Source: Phenylobacterium sp.
GTDB lineage: Bacteria > Pseudomonadota > Alphaproteobacteria > Caulobacterales > Caulobacteraceae
NCBI RefSeq assembly: GCF_030697925.1
Contig: NZ_JAUYOJ010000160.1
Span: forward strand, 1 to 48,108
Length of the DNA: 48,108 nucleotides
Direction of reading: 5' to 3'
The notes under the pieces were generated by a model. The model was not told where the DNA came from. It did not search any database and worked only from the letters and a program-made list of their open reading frames with translations. Positions 1-8,433 of the stretch are shown piece after piece. How positions within the stretch are numbered: position 1 is the first letter of the stretch; each line of letters begins with the position of its first letter. The position numbers were made by a program, and so were the translations under genes.

Positions 1-40
1 CTATCTCAACGAGGTCGTGAACTTCGGTCACGGCCACTAA
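1..40 (+). CDS. atpB: ATP synthase F0 subunit a, C-terminal end (partial)
   Basis: Only the last 12 codons and the TAA stop (38-40) are inside the window; the frame starts at base 2 and ends in NFGHGH. Identity rests mainly on position: subunit a normally precedes the c-subunit gene in the F0 operon, and atpE starts 30 bases later. The tail is consistent with the end of an alphaproteobacterial subunit a, which forms the proton half-channels next to the c-ring. The rest of the gene lies left of the window, so its length and catalytic arginine cannot be checked. Confidence 0.75.
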   Translation, partial: YLNEVVNFGHGH

Positions 41-70
41 CCCAAGCTACTTCTCAAGAGGACTATTCAA

Positions 71-295
71 ATGGAAGCTGAAGCCGCGAAGCTTATCGGC
101 GCTGGCCTCGCCACCTCGGGCATGATCGGGGCCGGTATCGGCCTGGGCACCCTGTTCGGCAACTACCTGCAAGCCGCAATCCGCAACCCGGCCGCCGCCG
201 CCAGCCAGCAGACCATGCTGTTCCTGGGCATGGCCCTGACCGAAACCATGGGCCTGTTCGCCTTCGTGGTCTCGCTGATCATCCTGTTCGCCTAA
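71..295 (+). CDS. atpE: ATP synthase F0 subunit c
   Basis: This 74-residue proteolipid forms the proton-driven c-ring of F0 in the inner membrane. Two hydrophobic helices are visible, the first with the glycine-rich GAGIGLGTLFG stretch that packs the ring. They are joined by a polar loop with RNP, where subunits gamma and epsilon contact the ring. The second helix contains LTETMGLF, whose glutamate is the expected proton-binding carboxylate. The length is normal for the family. A purine-rich AAGAGGA lies about 6 bases before the ATG. It sits between atpB and the b' gene on the same strand. Confidence 0.97.
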   Translation: MEAEAAKLIGAGLATSGMIGAGIGLGTLFGNYLQAAIRNPAAAASQQTMLFLGMALTETMGLFAFVVSLIILFA

Positions 296-314
296 GCCTG
301 CGACCGAGCGCCCC

Positions 315-908
315 ATGGCGATGCAATCTCACGACGACGCTGCCGCGACGGGTAACGAACCCGCCGCGCCCGGCCATGAGGCCGGGGCCGCGGGCGCTCA
401 CGAAGGCGCGGCGGCTGGACACGAGTCCAGCGGCCTGCCGCAATTCGACTTCTCCCAGTGGCCCGGGCAGATCGCCTGGTTCCTGATCATGTTCTTCGTC
501 GTGATGGCGTTCATGCGCTTCTTCACGACGCCGAAGCTGGGCGGAACCATCGAGGCGCGCGAAGGCAAGATCGCCGGCGACATCGCCGACGCTCGCCGCA
601 TGAAGGACGAGGCCGACACCCAGGCCCAGACCGCCGCGGCGGAGACCACCCTGGCCCACGCCAGGGCGCGGAAGGTGGCGGCCGACGCTCGGGCCAAGGG
701 CCAGGCCGAGATCGCCGCTCGCCTCGCCGAGGAAGAAGCCAAGCTGGCGGTCGTCGCCGCCGAAGCCGAGGCGCGTATCGGCAAGGCTCGCGACGCGGCC
801 ATGGCCAATGTCGCCACGATCGGGCGCGAAACCGCCCAGGCGATCGTGGCGAAGCTCACCGGCAAGGCCGCCACTCCGGCCGAGCTGGCCGCCGTGGCGA
901 AGGGATAG
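315..908 (+). CDS. atpF': ATP synthase F0 subunit b' (peripheral stalk)
   Basis: This 197-residue peripheral stalk subunit pairs with subunit b to hold the F1 head against the rotor. The order c, b', b is typical of alphaproteobacteria, which carry two different b-type genes. Residues 1-40 are a low-complexity tail rich in Ala, Gly and His. A transmembrane helix follows (about 48-68, FLIMFFVVMAFMRFF), then the conserved TPKLGGTIEAREGKI stretch and a long Ala/Glu/Lys-rich coiled coil. The N-terminal tail is longer than I expect for many b' proteins. No good later start was seen, so the first ATG is kept. It is 3 bases upstream of atpF. Confidence 0.93.
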   Translation: MAMQSHDDAAATGNEPAAPGHEAGAAGAHEGAAAGHESSGLPQFDFSQWPGQIAWFLIMFFVVMAFMRFFTTPKLGGTIEAREGKIAGDIADARRMKDEADTQAQTAAAETTLAHARARKVAADARAKGQAEIAARLAEEEAKLAVVAAEAEARIGKARDAAMANVATIGRETAQAIVAKLTGKAATPAELAAVAKG

Positions 909-911
909 ACG

Positions 912-1403
912 ATGGAACTGCTGCTCGACACGCACTTCTGGGTCGGCGTCGCCCTCGTCGTCTTCCTTGGCATCCTGGTGTTCGCCGGGGTGCACAAGTT
1001 CGCCTGGAAGGCGCTCGGCGACGCCGGCGCCAAGGTCCAGGCTCAGCTCGACGAAGCCGCTGCCCTGCGCAACGAAGCCCAGGCGCTGCTGGACGACATC
1101 AAGCGCCAGCGCGATGCGGCCGAGACGACCGCGGCCGAAATGCTGGCCAACGCCCAGGAAGACGCCAAGCGCATGGCGATCGAAGCCCAGGCCAATCTCG
1201 AAGACCAGATCAAGCGCCGCGGCGCCCTGGCCGAACGCAAGATCGCCAACGCCGAGGCCCAGGCCGCGGCTGAGGTCAAGGCCGCCGCCGCCGAGTTCGC
1301 CGCCCAGATGGCGGAGGACGTCCTGGTCAAGCGGCTGGTCGGCGCCTCCAGCGATCCGCTGGTCGACGGCGCGATCAAGCAGCTGGCGACCAAGCTGCAA
1401 TAG
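912..1403 (+). CDS. atpF: ATP synthase F0 subunit b
   Basis: This is the 163-residue second stalk subunit. One N-terminal membrane helix (about residues 8-28, WVGVALVVFLGILVFAGV) is followed by a charged, Ala-rich coiled coil that dimerises with b' and reaches delta on the F1 head. The ATG lies 3 bases after the b' stop, implying translational coupling. It is the last gene of this F0 operon; an intrinsic terminator follows about 20 bases after the stop. F1 genes are not adjacent, as is usual in alphaproteobacteria, where F0 and F1 are separate operons. Confidence 0.95.
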   Translation: MELLLDTHFWVGVALVVFLGILVFAGVHKFAWKALGDAGAKVQAQLDEAAALRNEAQALLDDIKRQRDAAETTAAEMLANAQEDAKRMAIEAQANLEDQIKRRGALAERKIANAEAQAAAEVKAAAAEFAAQMAEDVLVKRLVGASSDPLVDGAIKQLATKLQ

Positions 1404-1425
1404 GCTCGCCGGATCCAGATACGAA

Positions 1426-1456
1426 AACGGCGGGCCTCGCGGCCCGCCGTTTTTTA
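1426..1456 (+). terminator. Intrinsic terminator of the F0 ATP synthase operon
   Basis: An 11-bp perfect stem (AACGGCGGGCC, 1426-1436, pairing with 1441-1451) closes a TCGC tetraloop and runs into TTTTTATTT. It lies 22 bases after the atpF stop. A run of four A at 1424-1427 on the other side lets the same hairpin work on the minus strand for the converging PGPGW gene. This is the clearest intrinsic terminator in the window. Confidence 0.93.
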
Positions 1457-1466
1457 TTTGGTGCGG

Positions 1467-1778
1467 CTATTCGGCCGGGGAAACCTGCCGCTTCCTGCGC
1501 CGCAGCAGGCGGCGGAGCGGCGAGATCACGCGGGGATGGGCGTGGTGCAGGCGCACGAAGTGGCGCCGCGCCTTGAACGAATTGCGCAGGATGACCATCA
1601 GCCCGACCACGATGACCGGAATGCCGCCGGGACCCGGGATCGGGGCGATCAGCACGCCGAGCAGGACGATCAAGGCGCCCAGGGCCACGAAACCAGCGCG
1701 CACGAGTCGCGCCGCGAATTCGCGGTTGGCGTCGTCGGGCGCGCGATGAGCGCGCATGCTGGGCATGGCGTAGGACAC
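1467..1778 (-). CDS. Small PGPGW-family transmembrane protein
   Basis: This 103-residue membrane protein has an arginine-rich N-terminus (MRAHRAPDDANREF) and two adjoining hydrophobic helices (about residues 24-60) separated by the signature IPGPGGIP. The C-terminus is very basic (RRLLRRRKR). The motif matches the PGPGW putative transmembrane family, whose function is unknown; the final W is not present here. The start is a GTG with AGG about 10 bases upstream. Two in-frame ATGs 12 and 21 bases further in are alternatives but have poor ribosome sites. It converges on the F0 operon across a shared terminator. I would not assign it a role in ATP synthesis. Confidence 0.8.
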   Translation of the reverse strand: MSYAMPSMRAHRAPDDANREFAARLVRAGFVALGALIVLLGVLIAPIPGPGGIPVIVVGLMVILRNSFKARRHFVRLHHAHPRVISPLRRLLRRRKRQVSPAE

Positions 1779-1908
1779 GTACGTTCAACCTGGGTGTAGC
1801 GCCCGCGCGCCGTTCTTGGGGAGGACCGGCGGTCGGGCTTACTTCGATATGAGAACGTACTAGGGAGTCGTAAAGACGACCCTGCAGTTAAATTTCGTCC
1901 ATTCGTTG

Positions 1909-3489
1909 CTATTCAGCTGCAATCGGCGCCGGAGACACACCTGCGAGTTCCGGTTTCCACGTCAAGCGGGGTTTCCGGGCCGCCAGGGTCTCGTCCAGCC
2001 GCCGCAGGGGCGCGAGGTAGGGCGCCCCCCTGAACCGATCGACATCCCCCGCCTTGGCCGCCTGGGCCAGCAGGACCAGGGCGTGGCAGAACCGGTCGAG
2101 CTCCTGCCTGGACTCCGTCTCGGTCGGTTCGATCAGCATCGCCCCGTGCACGACCAGGGGGAAATACATGGTCATGGGGTGGAAGCCCTCGTCGATCATC
2201 GCCTTGGCGAAATCGAGGGTGGTGACGTCGGTGCCCTCCAGCCAGGCGTCGTCGAACAGGGCCTCGTGCATGCACGGGCCGTCCGGGAAGGCCGGGGTCA
2301 TCACGGCCGAGAGCTTGGCCTTGATGTAGTTGGCGTTCAGCACGGCGTCCTCGGCCACCTGGCGCAGGCCGTCGGAGCCATGGCTCAGCATGTAGGCGTA
2401 GGCGCGGACGAACATGCCCATCTGGCCGTGGAAGGCGCTCATGCGGCCGAAGGCCTGGGCGGCGTCGCCCTCGGCGCCCTCGACCAGCTTGAAGCCCTCG
2501 CCGTCGGAGACCACCCAGGGGGCCGGCGCGAAGGGCGCCAGGGCCGCGGACAGCACCACCGGGCCCGCACCCGGCCCGCCGCCGCCATGGGGCGTGGAGA
2601 AGGTCTTGTGCAGGTTGATGTGCATGGCGTCGACACCCAGGTCGCCGGGGCGGACCCGGCCGACGATGGCGTTGAAGTTGGCGCCGTCGCAGTAGAAATA
2701 CGCGCCCGCCTCATGGGTCAGGCGGCCGATCTCGATGACGTCGCGCTCGAACAGGCCGCAAGTGTTGGGATTGGTGACCATGATCGCCGCCACGTCGGGC
2801 GAGAGCTTGGCCGCCAGGTCGGCGATATCGACCCGGCCGTCGTCGGTCTGGGCGATCTCCACCACCGAATAGCCCACGAAGGCCGCCGTGGCGGGATTGG
2901 TGCCGTGCGCCGAGGTCGGCACCAGGACGGTGCGGCGATGGCCCTGGCCGTTGGCCTCGTGCGCCGCCTTGATGGTCAGCAGGCCGCAGAGTTCGCCGTG
3001 TGCGCCGGCCTTGGGCGACATGGCCACCGCAGGCATGCCGGTGAGAGTCTTTAGCCAATGAGCCAGGCGGTCGATCAGGGCCAGGGCGCCCTGGACCGTC
3101 GACTGCGGGCTGAGCGGATGCAGGTCGCCGAAGCCGGCCAGCCGCGCCATCTTCTCGTTGAGGCGCGGGTTGTGCTTCATGGTGCACGAGCCCAGCGGAT
3201 AGAGCGCCAGGTCGATGGCGTGGTTCTTCTGGCTGAGCCGGACGTAGTGGCGCATGGCCTCGGGCTCGGAGAGCCCCGGCAGGCCGATGGGCGCCGTGCG
3301 CACCAGGTCGCCCAGGTCCGACGCGTCGTGCTCGGCGGGCGCGAGGTCGACGCCGGTCTTGTTCCAGCCGCCCATCTCGAAGATCAGGGCCTCGTCCTGC
3401 AACAGGCCGCGCCCGCCGCTCAGCGACCGGTGGGAGGTCTCGAGGACGGCCTCGGGACGGGTCGGGCGGCCCACATTGAGCATGGTCAT
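1909..3489 (-). CDS. gcvPB: Glycine dehydrogenase (decarboxylating), P-protein subunit 2
   Basis: This is the C-terminal half of the split P-protein (526 residues). With GcvPA it decarboxylates glycine and passes the aminomethyl group to lipoyl-GcvH. The pyridoxal-phosphate lysine is K295 in INLHKTF, followed by the glycine-rich [10 protein letters not shown] loop. Other conserved stretches are [13 protein letters not shown] (about 97-109), [10 protein letters not shown] and [10 protein letters not shown]. The ATG overlaps the gcvPA stop by 4 bases (ATGA), so the two subunits are translationally coupled. It is the last gene of the gcv operon. Only a weak 5-bp hairpin (1867-1880) follows, so the terminator is unclear. 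Confidence 0.97.
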   Translation of the reverse strand: MTMLNVGRPTRPEAVLETSHRSLSGGRGLLQDEALIFEMGGWNKTGVDLAPAEHDASDLGDLVRTAPIGLPGLSEPEAMRHYVRLSQKNHAIDLALYPLGSCTMKHNPRLNEKMARLAGFGDLHPLSPQSTVQGALALIDRLAHWLKTLTGMPAVAMSPKAGAHGELCGLLTIKAAHEANGQGHRRTVLVPTSAHGTNPATAAFVGYSVVEIAQTDDGRVDIADLAAKLSPDVAAIMVTNPNTCGLFERDVIEIGRLTHEAGAYFYCDGANFNAIVGRVRPGDLGVDAMHINLHKTFSTPHGGGGPGAGPVVLSAALAPFAPAPWVVSDGEGFKLVEGAEGDAAQAFGRMSAFHGQMGMFVRAYAYMLSHGSDGLRQVAEDAVLNANYIKAKLSAVMTPAFPDGPCMHEALFDDAWLEGTDVTTLDFAKAMIDEGFHPMTMYFPLVVHGAMLIEPTETESRQELDRFCHALVLLAQAAKAGDVDRFRGAPYLAPLRRLDETLAARKPRLTWKPELAGVSPAPIAAE

Positions 3490-4832
3490 TGGCCGGTCCT
3501 CCGGGCGAGGGCGTCAGCGAAGGCGGCGATGTCCGTCGTGGTGGTGGTTTCGGTGGCGGCGACCAGCAGGACGTCGTCCATGCCGGCCTCGGGCGCCAGG
3601 CGCGAGAACGGCACCCCGGCGACGATCCCGTCGGTCAGCAGGGCCTCGACCGTGGCCGCTGCGTCGCCCCTCAGGCGAATGGCGAACTCATTGAAGAACC
3701 GCGGCGTCAGGATCTCGACGCCCGCGACCTTGGCGAGCGCGTCACGCAGCTCGCGGGCCTTGGAGTGGTTGAGCTCGGCCAGCTCGCGCAAGCCTCGTTC
3801 GCCCAGCAGCGACAGGTGGATGGTGAAGGCCAGCGCGCAGAGGCCCGAGTTGGTGCAGATGTTCGACGTCGCCTTCTCGCGGCGGATGTGCTGTTCGCGG
3901 GTCGAGAGGGTCAGCACGAAGCCGCGCCGGCCCTCGGCGTCCACCGTCTCGCCGCACAGGCGGCCGGGCATCTGGCGGACCAGCTTCTCGCGGCAGGCGA
4001 AAAGGCCGACATAGGGGCCGCCGAAGTTCAGGCCGTTGCCGATCGACTGGCCCTCGGCCACGGCGATGTCGGCGCCCATCTCGCCGGGAGACTTCAGCAG
4101 GCCGAAGGAGACGGTCTCGGTGGTCACCACGATCAGCAGGGCCCCGGCGGTGTGTGCGGCCTCGGCGATCTTGCTGACATCGGTCACCACGCCGAACACG
4201 TTGGGGGTCTGGACCACCACGCAGGCGGTCTCGGCGTCGATGGCCTCGATCACCGCGGCTTCGGCGTCGATGGCGGCCGGCAGGCGGGTGATGTCCATGC
4301 CCTCGGCATGGGCGATGGTCTGGGTGGTGGCGGCGTAGTGCGGGTGCAGGCCGCCCGAGACCACCGCCTTCTTACGGCGGGTGACCCGTTGGGCCATCAT
4401 CACCGCCTCGGCGCAGGCCGTGGAGCCGTCGTACATCGAGGCGTTGGCGACCTCGAGGCCGGTCAAGGCGGCCACCTGGGTCTGGAACTCGAACAGGACC
4501 TGCAGCGTGCCCTGGGCGATCTCCGGCTGGTAGGGCGTGTAGCTGGTCAGGAATTCCGAACGCTGGATCACGTGGTCGACCGTGGCCGGCACGTGGTGGC
4601 GATAGGCGCCCGCCCCGCAGAAGAAGGGTCCCGCCCCCGCCGGCCGGTTCATGGCCGCCAAGCTCGAGAGTTCCCGCTCCACCTCCAACTCGCCCGCATG
4701 CAGCGGCAGGTCGAACAGGTCGGCCTTGCGGGCGGCGGCGGGAACGTCGGCGAACAGGTCGTCGATCGATCCGACGCCTATGACACCGAGCATCTCGGCG
4801 CGGTCGGCGGGGGTAAGCGGGAGATAGCGCAT
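3486..4832 (-). CDS. gcvPA: Glycine dehydrogenase (decarboxylating), P-protein subunit 1
   Basis: This is the N-terminal half of the split P-protein (448 residues, normal length). It begins [15 protein letters not shown], then shows the family features [20 protein letters not shown] sequence (as [12 protein letters not shown]) and [13 protein letters not shown]. It has the PLP fold but lacks the catalytic lysine, which is on GcvPB; the two form the active alpha2beta2 enzyme. The start lies 5 bases after the gcvH stop and the end overlaps gcvPB by 4 bases. The two-gene P-protein is common in Caulobacterales and many Gram-positives, whereas E. coli has one fused gcvP. Confidence 0.97.
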   Translation of the reverse strand: MRYLPLTPADRAEMLGVIGVGSIDDLFADVPAAARKADLFDLPLHAGELEVERELSSLAAMNRPAGAGPFFCGAGAYRHHVPATVDHVIQRSEFLTSYTPYQPEIAQGTLQVLFEFQTQVAALTGLEVANASMYDGSTACAEAVMMAQRVTRRKKAVVSGGLHPHYAATTQTIAHAEGMDITRLPAAIDAEAAVIEAIDAETACVVVQTPNVFGVVTDVSKIAEAAHTAGALLIVVTTETVSFGLLKSPGEMGADIAVAEGQSIGNGLNFGGPYVGLFACREKLVRQMPGRLCGETVDAEGRRGFVLTLSTREQHIRREKATSNICTNSGLCALAFTIHLSLLGERGLRELAELNHSKARELRDALAKVAGVEILTPRFFNEFAIRLRGDAAATVEALLTDGIVAGVPFSRLAPEAGMDDVLLVAATETTTTTDIAAFADALARRTGQ

Positions 4833-4837
4833 GGGTC

Positions 4838-5203
4838 TTACAGGGTCCCCAGGAAGTCTTCGTAGGCGGCGCGGTCCATCAGGGCCTCGTACTCAGCCTT
4901 GTCGGCGATCTTGATCTTCGCGAACCAGCCGGCTTTTTCCGGTTGGTCATTGACCGTCTCGGGCGCGTCGCCCAGGGCGGCGTTGCCCTCGACCACCTGG
5001 CCGGAGATCGGGGCATAGACGTCGGACGCGGCCTTGACGCTCTCGACCACCGCCAGGCCGTCGCCAGCCTTCACGGTCTTGCCAGCCTCGGGAGTCTCGA
5101 CGAACACCACGTCGCCCAGCTGGTCGGCGGCGTAGGCGGTGATGCCAATGGTGGCCACGTCGCCCTCGAGGACGACCCATTCATGGTCCTTGGTGAAACG
5201 CAT
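4838..5203 (-). CDS. gcvH: Glycine cleavage system H protein
   Basis: This 121-residue lipoyl carrier shuttles the methylamine group between P, T and L proteins. The lipoylation site is K57 in [10 protein letters not shown], inside the usual hairpin turn. It starts [10 protein letters not shown], the standard H-protein opening, and ends with the [14 protein letters not shown] helix. A GAAGGA ribosome site is 8 bases before the ATG. It lies 14 bases downstream of gcvT and 5 bases upstream of gcvPA. No lipoate ligase or L-protein gene is nearby, so dihydrolipoamide dehydrogenase must come from elsewhere. Confidence 0.98.
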   Translation of the reverse strand: MRFTKDHEWVVLEGDVATIGITAYAADQLGDVVFVETPEAGKTVKAGDGLAVVESVKAASDVYAPISGQVVEGNAALGDAPETVNDQPEKAGWFAKIKIADKAEYEALMDRAAYEDFLGTL

Positions 5204-5217
5204 CTGGGCGGTCCTTC

Positions 5218-6330
5218 TCAGAGCTTGCGGATATAGCGGTGGGGAACGAAGGGCATGGCGGTGACTTCCGCCGCCTGCGGCTTGCCCCGGACGATGACTT
5301 TCAGCTTCGTGCCGGCCGCGGCGAGCGCGGGGGGCACGAAGCCCATGGCGATGGGCTTGCCCAGCGAGGGCGAGAAGCCGCCGGAGGTGACGACCCCGAC
5401 CACGTTCCCAGCCTCGTCGGCGATTTCGGCGCCCTCGCGGGCCGGGGCGCCTTCCAGCACGGTCAGGCCGACCCGCTTGCGGCTCACCCCCTCGGCCAGT
5501 TCCTTGGCGATGCGGGTGGCGCCCGGAAAGTCGCGGGCGTCGCGGCGTTTCTTGGAGACGGCGAAGCCCAGGTCGGCCTCGATAGGGCTGACGGTCTCGT
5601 CGACGTCGTGACCATAAAGCGGCAGGCCGGCCTCCAGGCGCAGGCTGTCACGGGCGCCCAGGCCGATGGGCCGGACCCGCTCGTCGGCGCACAGCAGGTT
5701 CCAGACCCGCTCGGCCTCGGCGGCTGGGACCGAGAGCTCGTAGCCGTCCTCGCCGGTATAGCCCGAGCGCGAGACGATGACGTCGGTCCCGAAGGCTTCG
5801 AACGAGGCCGAGTCCATGAAGACCATCCTAGCGGCCTGGGGCGCATGCTCAGCCAGAACCTCGGCGGCCTTGGGCCCCTGCAGCGCAATCAGCGCCCGGT
5901 CCTCCAGGCGGTCGATCCGCACCTGGCCGGCCAGCTCGTTGTCGATGACCTTGAAATCGTTGTCCTTGCAGGCGCCGTTGACCACCACGAACAGGCCGTC
6001 GTCGTCGGGCCGGGCGGCCATCAGGTCGTCGATGATCCCGCCCTTTTTGTTGAGCAGGACAGAATAGCGCTGCTTGCCGGGCTTCAGCCCGATGAAGTCG
6101 CCGGGGGTGATCTCCTCGAAGGCCGAGAGCGGCGAGACCCCGCGCAGGCGGGCCTGGCCCATGTGAGAGACGTCGAACAGGCCGGCGTTCTCGCGGGTCC
6201 AGAGATGCTCCTTCAGCACCCCGTCCCTGTACTGCACGGGCATGGAATAGCCGGCGAAGGGCACCATCCGCGCGCCGGCGGCGATATGCGCGGCGTTGAG
6301 CGGTGTGGTCTTCAGGGTCTCGTCGGACAC
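5218..6330 (-). CDS. gcvT: Glycine cleavage system T protein (aminomethyltransferase)
   Basis: GcvT transfers the methylene carbon from aminomethyl-GcvH to tetrahydrofolate and releases ammonia. The protein is 370 residues from a GTG start, giving [15 protein letters not shown]. Typical motifs are [21 protein letters not shown], the central [12 protein letters not shown] and [19 protein letters not shown] chose the GTG at 6330 because GGAG lies 7 bases upstream; the frame is open to a TTG at 6381, but that would run into the riboswitch leader. It is the first gene of the gcvT-H-PA-PB operon and directly downstream of the tandem glycine riboswitch. Confidence 0.96.
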   Translation of the reverse strand: MSDETLKTTPLNAAHIAAGARMVPFAGYSMPVQYRDGVLKEHLWTRENAGLFDVSHMGQARLRGVSPLSAFEEITPGDFIGLKPGKQRYSVLLNKKGGIIDDLMAARPDDDGLFVVVNGACKDNDFKVIDNELAGQVRIDRLEDRALIALQGPKAAEVLAEHAPQAARMVFMDSASFEAFGTDVIVSRSGYTGEDGYELSVPAAEAERVWNLLCADERVRPIGLGARDSLRLEAGLPLYGHDVDETVSPIEADLGFAVSKKRRDARDFPGATRIAKELAEGVSRKRVGLTVLEGAPAREGAEIADEAGNVVGVVTSGGFSPSLGKPIAMGFVPPALAAAGTKLKVIVRGKPQAAEVTAMPFVPHRYIRKL

Positions 6331-6363
6331 GCTTGGACTCCGGCTGATGATTTCGCGCGCGCA

Positions 6364-6378
6364 CGGGAAGGCTTCCCG
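6364..6378 (-). promoter_or_regulatory. Possible expression-platform hairpin of the gcv riboswitch
   Basis: CGGGAA and TTCCCG (6-bp arms, 3-nt loop) lie between the second glycine aptamer and the gcvT ribosome site. No U-run follows, so if it is the switching element it would more likely act on translation or RNA stability than on termination. The assignment is from position only. Confidence 0.35.
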
Positions 6379-6390
6379 CAACGCATGCGC

Positions 6391-6590
6391 CCCCGCTGTC
6401 CCTGATGCCTGAGAGATTTAGAGCCCTCCACGTGTCGGAAGACCCCCTGCTCCTTCGGCGAGCGCCCTCGAACGGGGGCGCCTACTTTCCAGCGTTCATC
6501 AGCTCTGCGCGGTCCTTTTGCCTGAGCGTTTCCGGGGCGGTTGCGCCTTCGGCTCCGGACCCCGAAAGGCCCGATCTCTCCCGCGAGAGT
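6391..6590 (-). ncRNA. Tandem glycine riboswitch upstream of gcvT
   Basis: Read on the minus strand, two consecutive glycine aptamers are visible. The first has GGGAGAG, then GCCGAAGGCGCAA, then CTCAGGCAAAAGGACCG (about 6590 to 6505). The second has GCTGGAAAGTAGG, GCCGAAGGAGCA and TCTCAGGCATCAGGGACAGC (about 6493 to 6391). These are the hallmark sequences of the gcvT RNA family, which cooperatively binds glycine and usually turns on glycine cleavage genes. The element ends about 60 bases before the gcvT GTG. The leader also contains a self-complementary CTCTC/GAGAG (6576-6589) that could compete with the first P1 helix. Confidence 0.95.
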
Positions 6591-6600
6591 CGAGGCGGAA

Positions 6601-6614
6601 CCTGTTCGAACAGG
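6601..6614. promoter_or_regulatory. Perfect 14-bp palindrome at the gcv promoter
   Basis: CCTGTTCGAACAGG is a perfect palindrome 10 bases upstream of the riboswitch. A TTGACT that could be the -35 box of the gcv operon lies at 6622-6627 (minus strand). The palindrome would then cover the spacer and -10 region, the usual position for a repressor operator. The two-base centre makes an RNA hairpin unlikely, so a protein site is preferred over an argS terminator. The protein is unknown. Confidence 0.4.
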
Positions 6615-6648
6615 GCGCCCAAGTCAATGCGCCAAGTCGCGCCGGGCC

Positions 6649-8433
6649 CTACATCCGGTCGGGCGCTTCGATCCCCAGCAGGTCCAGGGCTTGCTCGAGT
6701 TGGCGTAGCGTCGTCTGGGCGAGCGCCAGGCGCGAGGCCCGGACCGTCGGCTCGGCGGTCATGATCGGGCAGGCCGCGTAGAACTTGGAGAAGGTCTGGG
6801 CGAGCTTGTAGGCGTGCTCGGCCAGGAAGTTCGGCGCCTTCTTGTCATAGGCGTCGGCCAGAGCCTGGTCGAAGGCGTCCAGCAGCAGGACCAGGTCGCG
6901 CTCGGCCGGCTCGGAGATGGTGATCTCGCCGGCCTCGACGCCCTCGTCGGCCGCACGGCGCAGGATCGATTTCACCCTCACCGCTTGATAGAGCAGGTAG
7001 GGACCGGTCTTGCCCTCGAAGCTGGAGAAGCGGTCCAGGTCGAAGACATAGGACGTGCCGCGGAAGTTCTGCAGGTCGGCGAACTTGAGCGCCGCCACCG
7101 CCACCTTGTGGGCGGTCTCTTCGAAGGCCTCGGGATCGAGTTCGGCGCCGAGACCCGCCTCGTGCAGCCGCTCGCGGGCCTTGTCACGGGTCATGACGAT
7201 CATGTCGTTCAGCTTCAGCACCCCGCCCTCGCGGGTCTTGAAGGGCTTGCCGTCGGTCCCGTTCATGGTGCCGAAGCCCACGTGCTCCAGCTGGCCCTCA
7301 GCGGCGTAGCCGGCGATCTGGGCGGCGCGGAAGACGATCTCGAAGTGATCGGCCTGGCGTTGGTCGACCACATAGAGCACCTGGTCGGGGCCGAAGGTCG
7401 CGTTGCGGTCGACGATGGTCGCGAGGTCGGTCGTGCCGTACATGGCCGACCCCTCCGACGAGACCACGAGTAGCGGCGGCAGCTCGCGCTTGTCGCCCTG
7501 ACGGGTCACCCGGATGATCCGCGCGCCCTGGTCGTCGACCAGCAAGCCCTTGGCGTCCAGTTCCTCGACCATGGGGGCGATCAGTTCGTCGACGTCGCTC
7601 TCGCCCTTCCAGAGGTCGAAATCGACGCCCAGCGCATGGAAATCGCGCTCCAGGGCCACCTGGGTGACCTTGGCGAAGTGCCCCCACAGGGCGAAGTGGC
7701 CGGCCTTGCGCGCCTGGAGTTCGGCGGTGAGCCTGCGGGCGCGATCGCGATAGTCCGGCTCCGACTTGCCGCGCGCGGCGGCCTCCGGATAGAGCCGGTC
7801 CAGGTCGGCGAGACTGACCTCGCGTTCGAAGGTGGCCAACGCCTCGGCTTCGACGGCCTCGCCGGCGTTGAGTGCGTCGACCGCCTGCTTCACCGCCGGC
7901 TTCTCGTCGGTGACGGCCCCGATCAGCAGGCCCATCTGATAGCCCCAGTCGCCGAAATGGGCGTCGCCCACCACGGTGTCGCCCCGGAACCGGTAGATGC
8001 GCTTGATCGATTCGCCGATGATCGAGGCCCGCAGGTGGCCCACATGCATGGGCTTGGCGACGTTGGGCCCGCCGTAGTCGACTAGGACCCTGCGCGGCGC
8101 GGCGACCGGCTCGGCGCCCAGCCGCGGATCGGCGGCGATCTCCCGGGCCCGCTGCGACAGGGCCGCGTCGCTGAGCTTGAGATTGATGAAGCCGGGTCCA
8201 GCGATCTCCACGCCGGCCAGGCGCGTATCGCCCGCCAGGCCCGCGACGACCTCGGCGGCCACCTCGCGCGGATTGCGCCGGGCGCGCTTGGCGGCCGGCA
8301 GGGCGCCGTTGCACTGGAAGTCGGCGAGATCGGGCCGGTCGGACGGCGTCACGCGGCCGAGTTCGGCCGGCAGTCCCGCCGCGGCGAAGGCGGTCCCGAC
8401 CGCTTCGCTGAGGCCCCGCTTCAGATCGCTCAT
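6649..8433 (-). CDS. argS: Arginyl-tRNA synthetase
   Basis: This class I aminoacyl-tRNA synthetase (594 residues) charges tRNA-Arg. The N-terminal additional domain is followed by the signature [17 protein letters not shown], with the HIGH-type motif HVGH at 130-133. The KMSKS region is degenerate, as is normal for ArgRS ([17 protein letters not shown]). The C-terminal helical anticodon-binding domain starts near [15 protein letters not shown]. The ATG at 8433 overlaps the stop of the upstream secreted-protein gene by 4 bases (ATGA), indicating coupled translation. The frame stays open further upstream, but that part is the antisense-frame shadow of the neighbouring gene. Confidence 0.97.
   Translation of the reverse strand: MSDLKRGLSEAVGTAFAAAGLPAELGRVTPSDRPDLADFQCNGALPAAKRARRNPREVAAEVVAGLAGDTRLAGVEIAGPGFINLKLSDAALSQRAREIAADPRLGAEPVAAPRRVLVDYGGPNVAKPMHVGHLRASIIGESIKRIYRFRGDTVVGDAHFGDWGYQMGLLIGAVTDEKPAVKQAVDALNAGEAVEAEALATFEREVSLADLDRLYPEAAARGKSEPDYRDRARRLTAELQARKAGHFALWGHFAKVTQVALERDFHALGVDFDLWKGESDVDELIAPMVEELDAKGLLVDDQGARIIRVTRQGDKRELPPLLVVSSEGSAMYGTTDLATIVDRNATFGPDQVLYVVDQRQADHFEIVFRAAQIAGYAAEGQLEHVGFGTMNGTDGKPFKTREGGVLKLNDMIVMTRDKARERLHEAGLGAELDPEAFEETAHKVAVAALKFADLQNFRGTSYVFDLDRFSSFEGKTGPYLLYQAVRVKSILRRAADEGVEAGEITISEPAERDLVLLLDAFDQALADAYDKKAPNFLAEHAYKLAQTFSKFYAACPIMTAEPTVRASRLALAQTTLRQLEQALDLLGIEAPDRM

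Noticed and set aside
279..1400. Long open frame on the minus strand opposite the F0 b' and b genes
   Set aside because: It follows the third-position GC bias of the real plus-strand genes, has a low-complexity Gly/Leu/Arg composition, no ribosome site and no recognisable domain.
1867..1880. GTCGT/ACGAC hairpin after gcvPB as a terminator
   Set aside because: Only a 5-bp stem with a 4-base loop and no T-run on the correct strand; too weak to call.
1906..3054. Plus-strand frames opposite gcvPB, gcvPA and gcvT
   Set aside because: Repetitive Gly/His/Gln/Arg composition without any domain; the minus-strand proteins are fully conserved gcv components.
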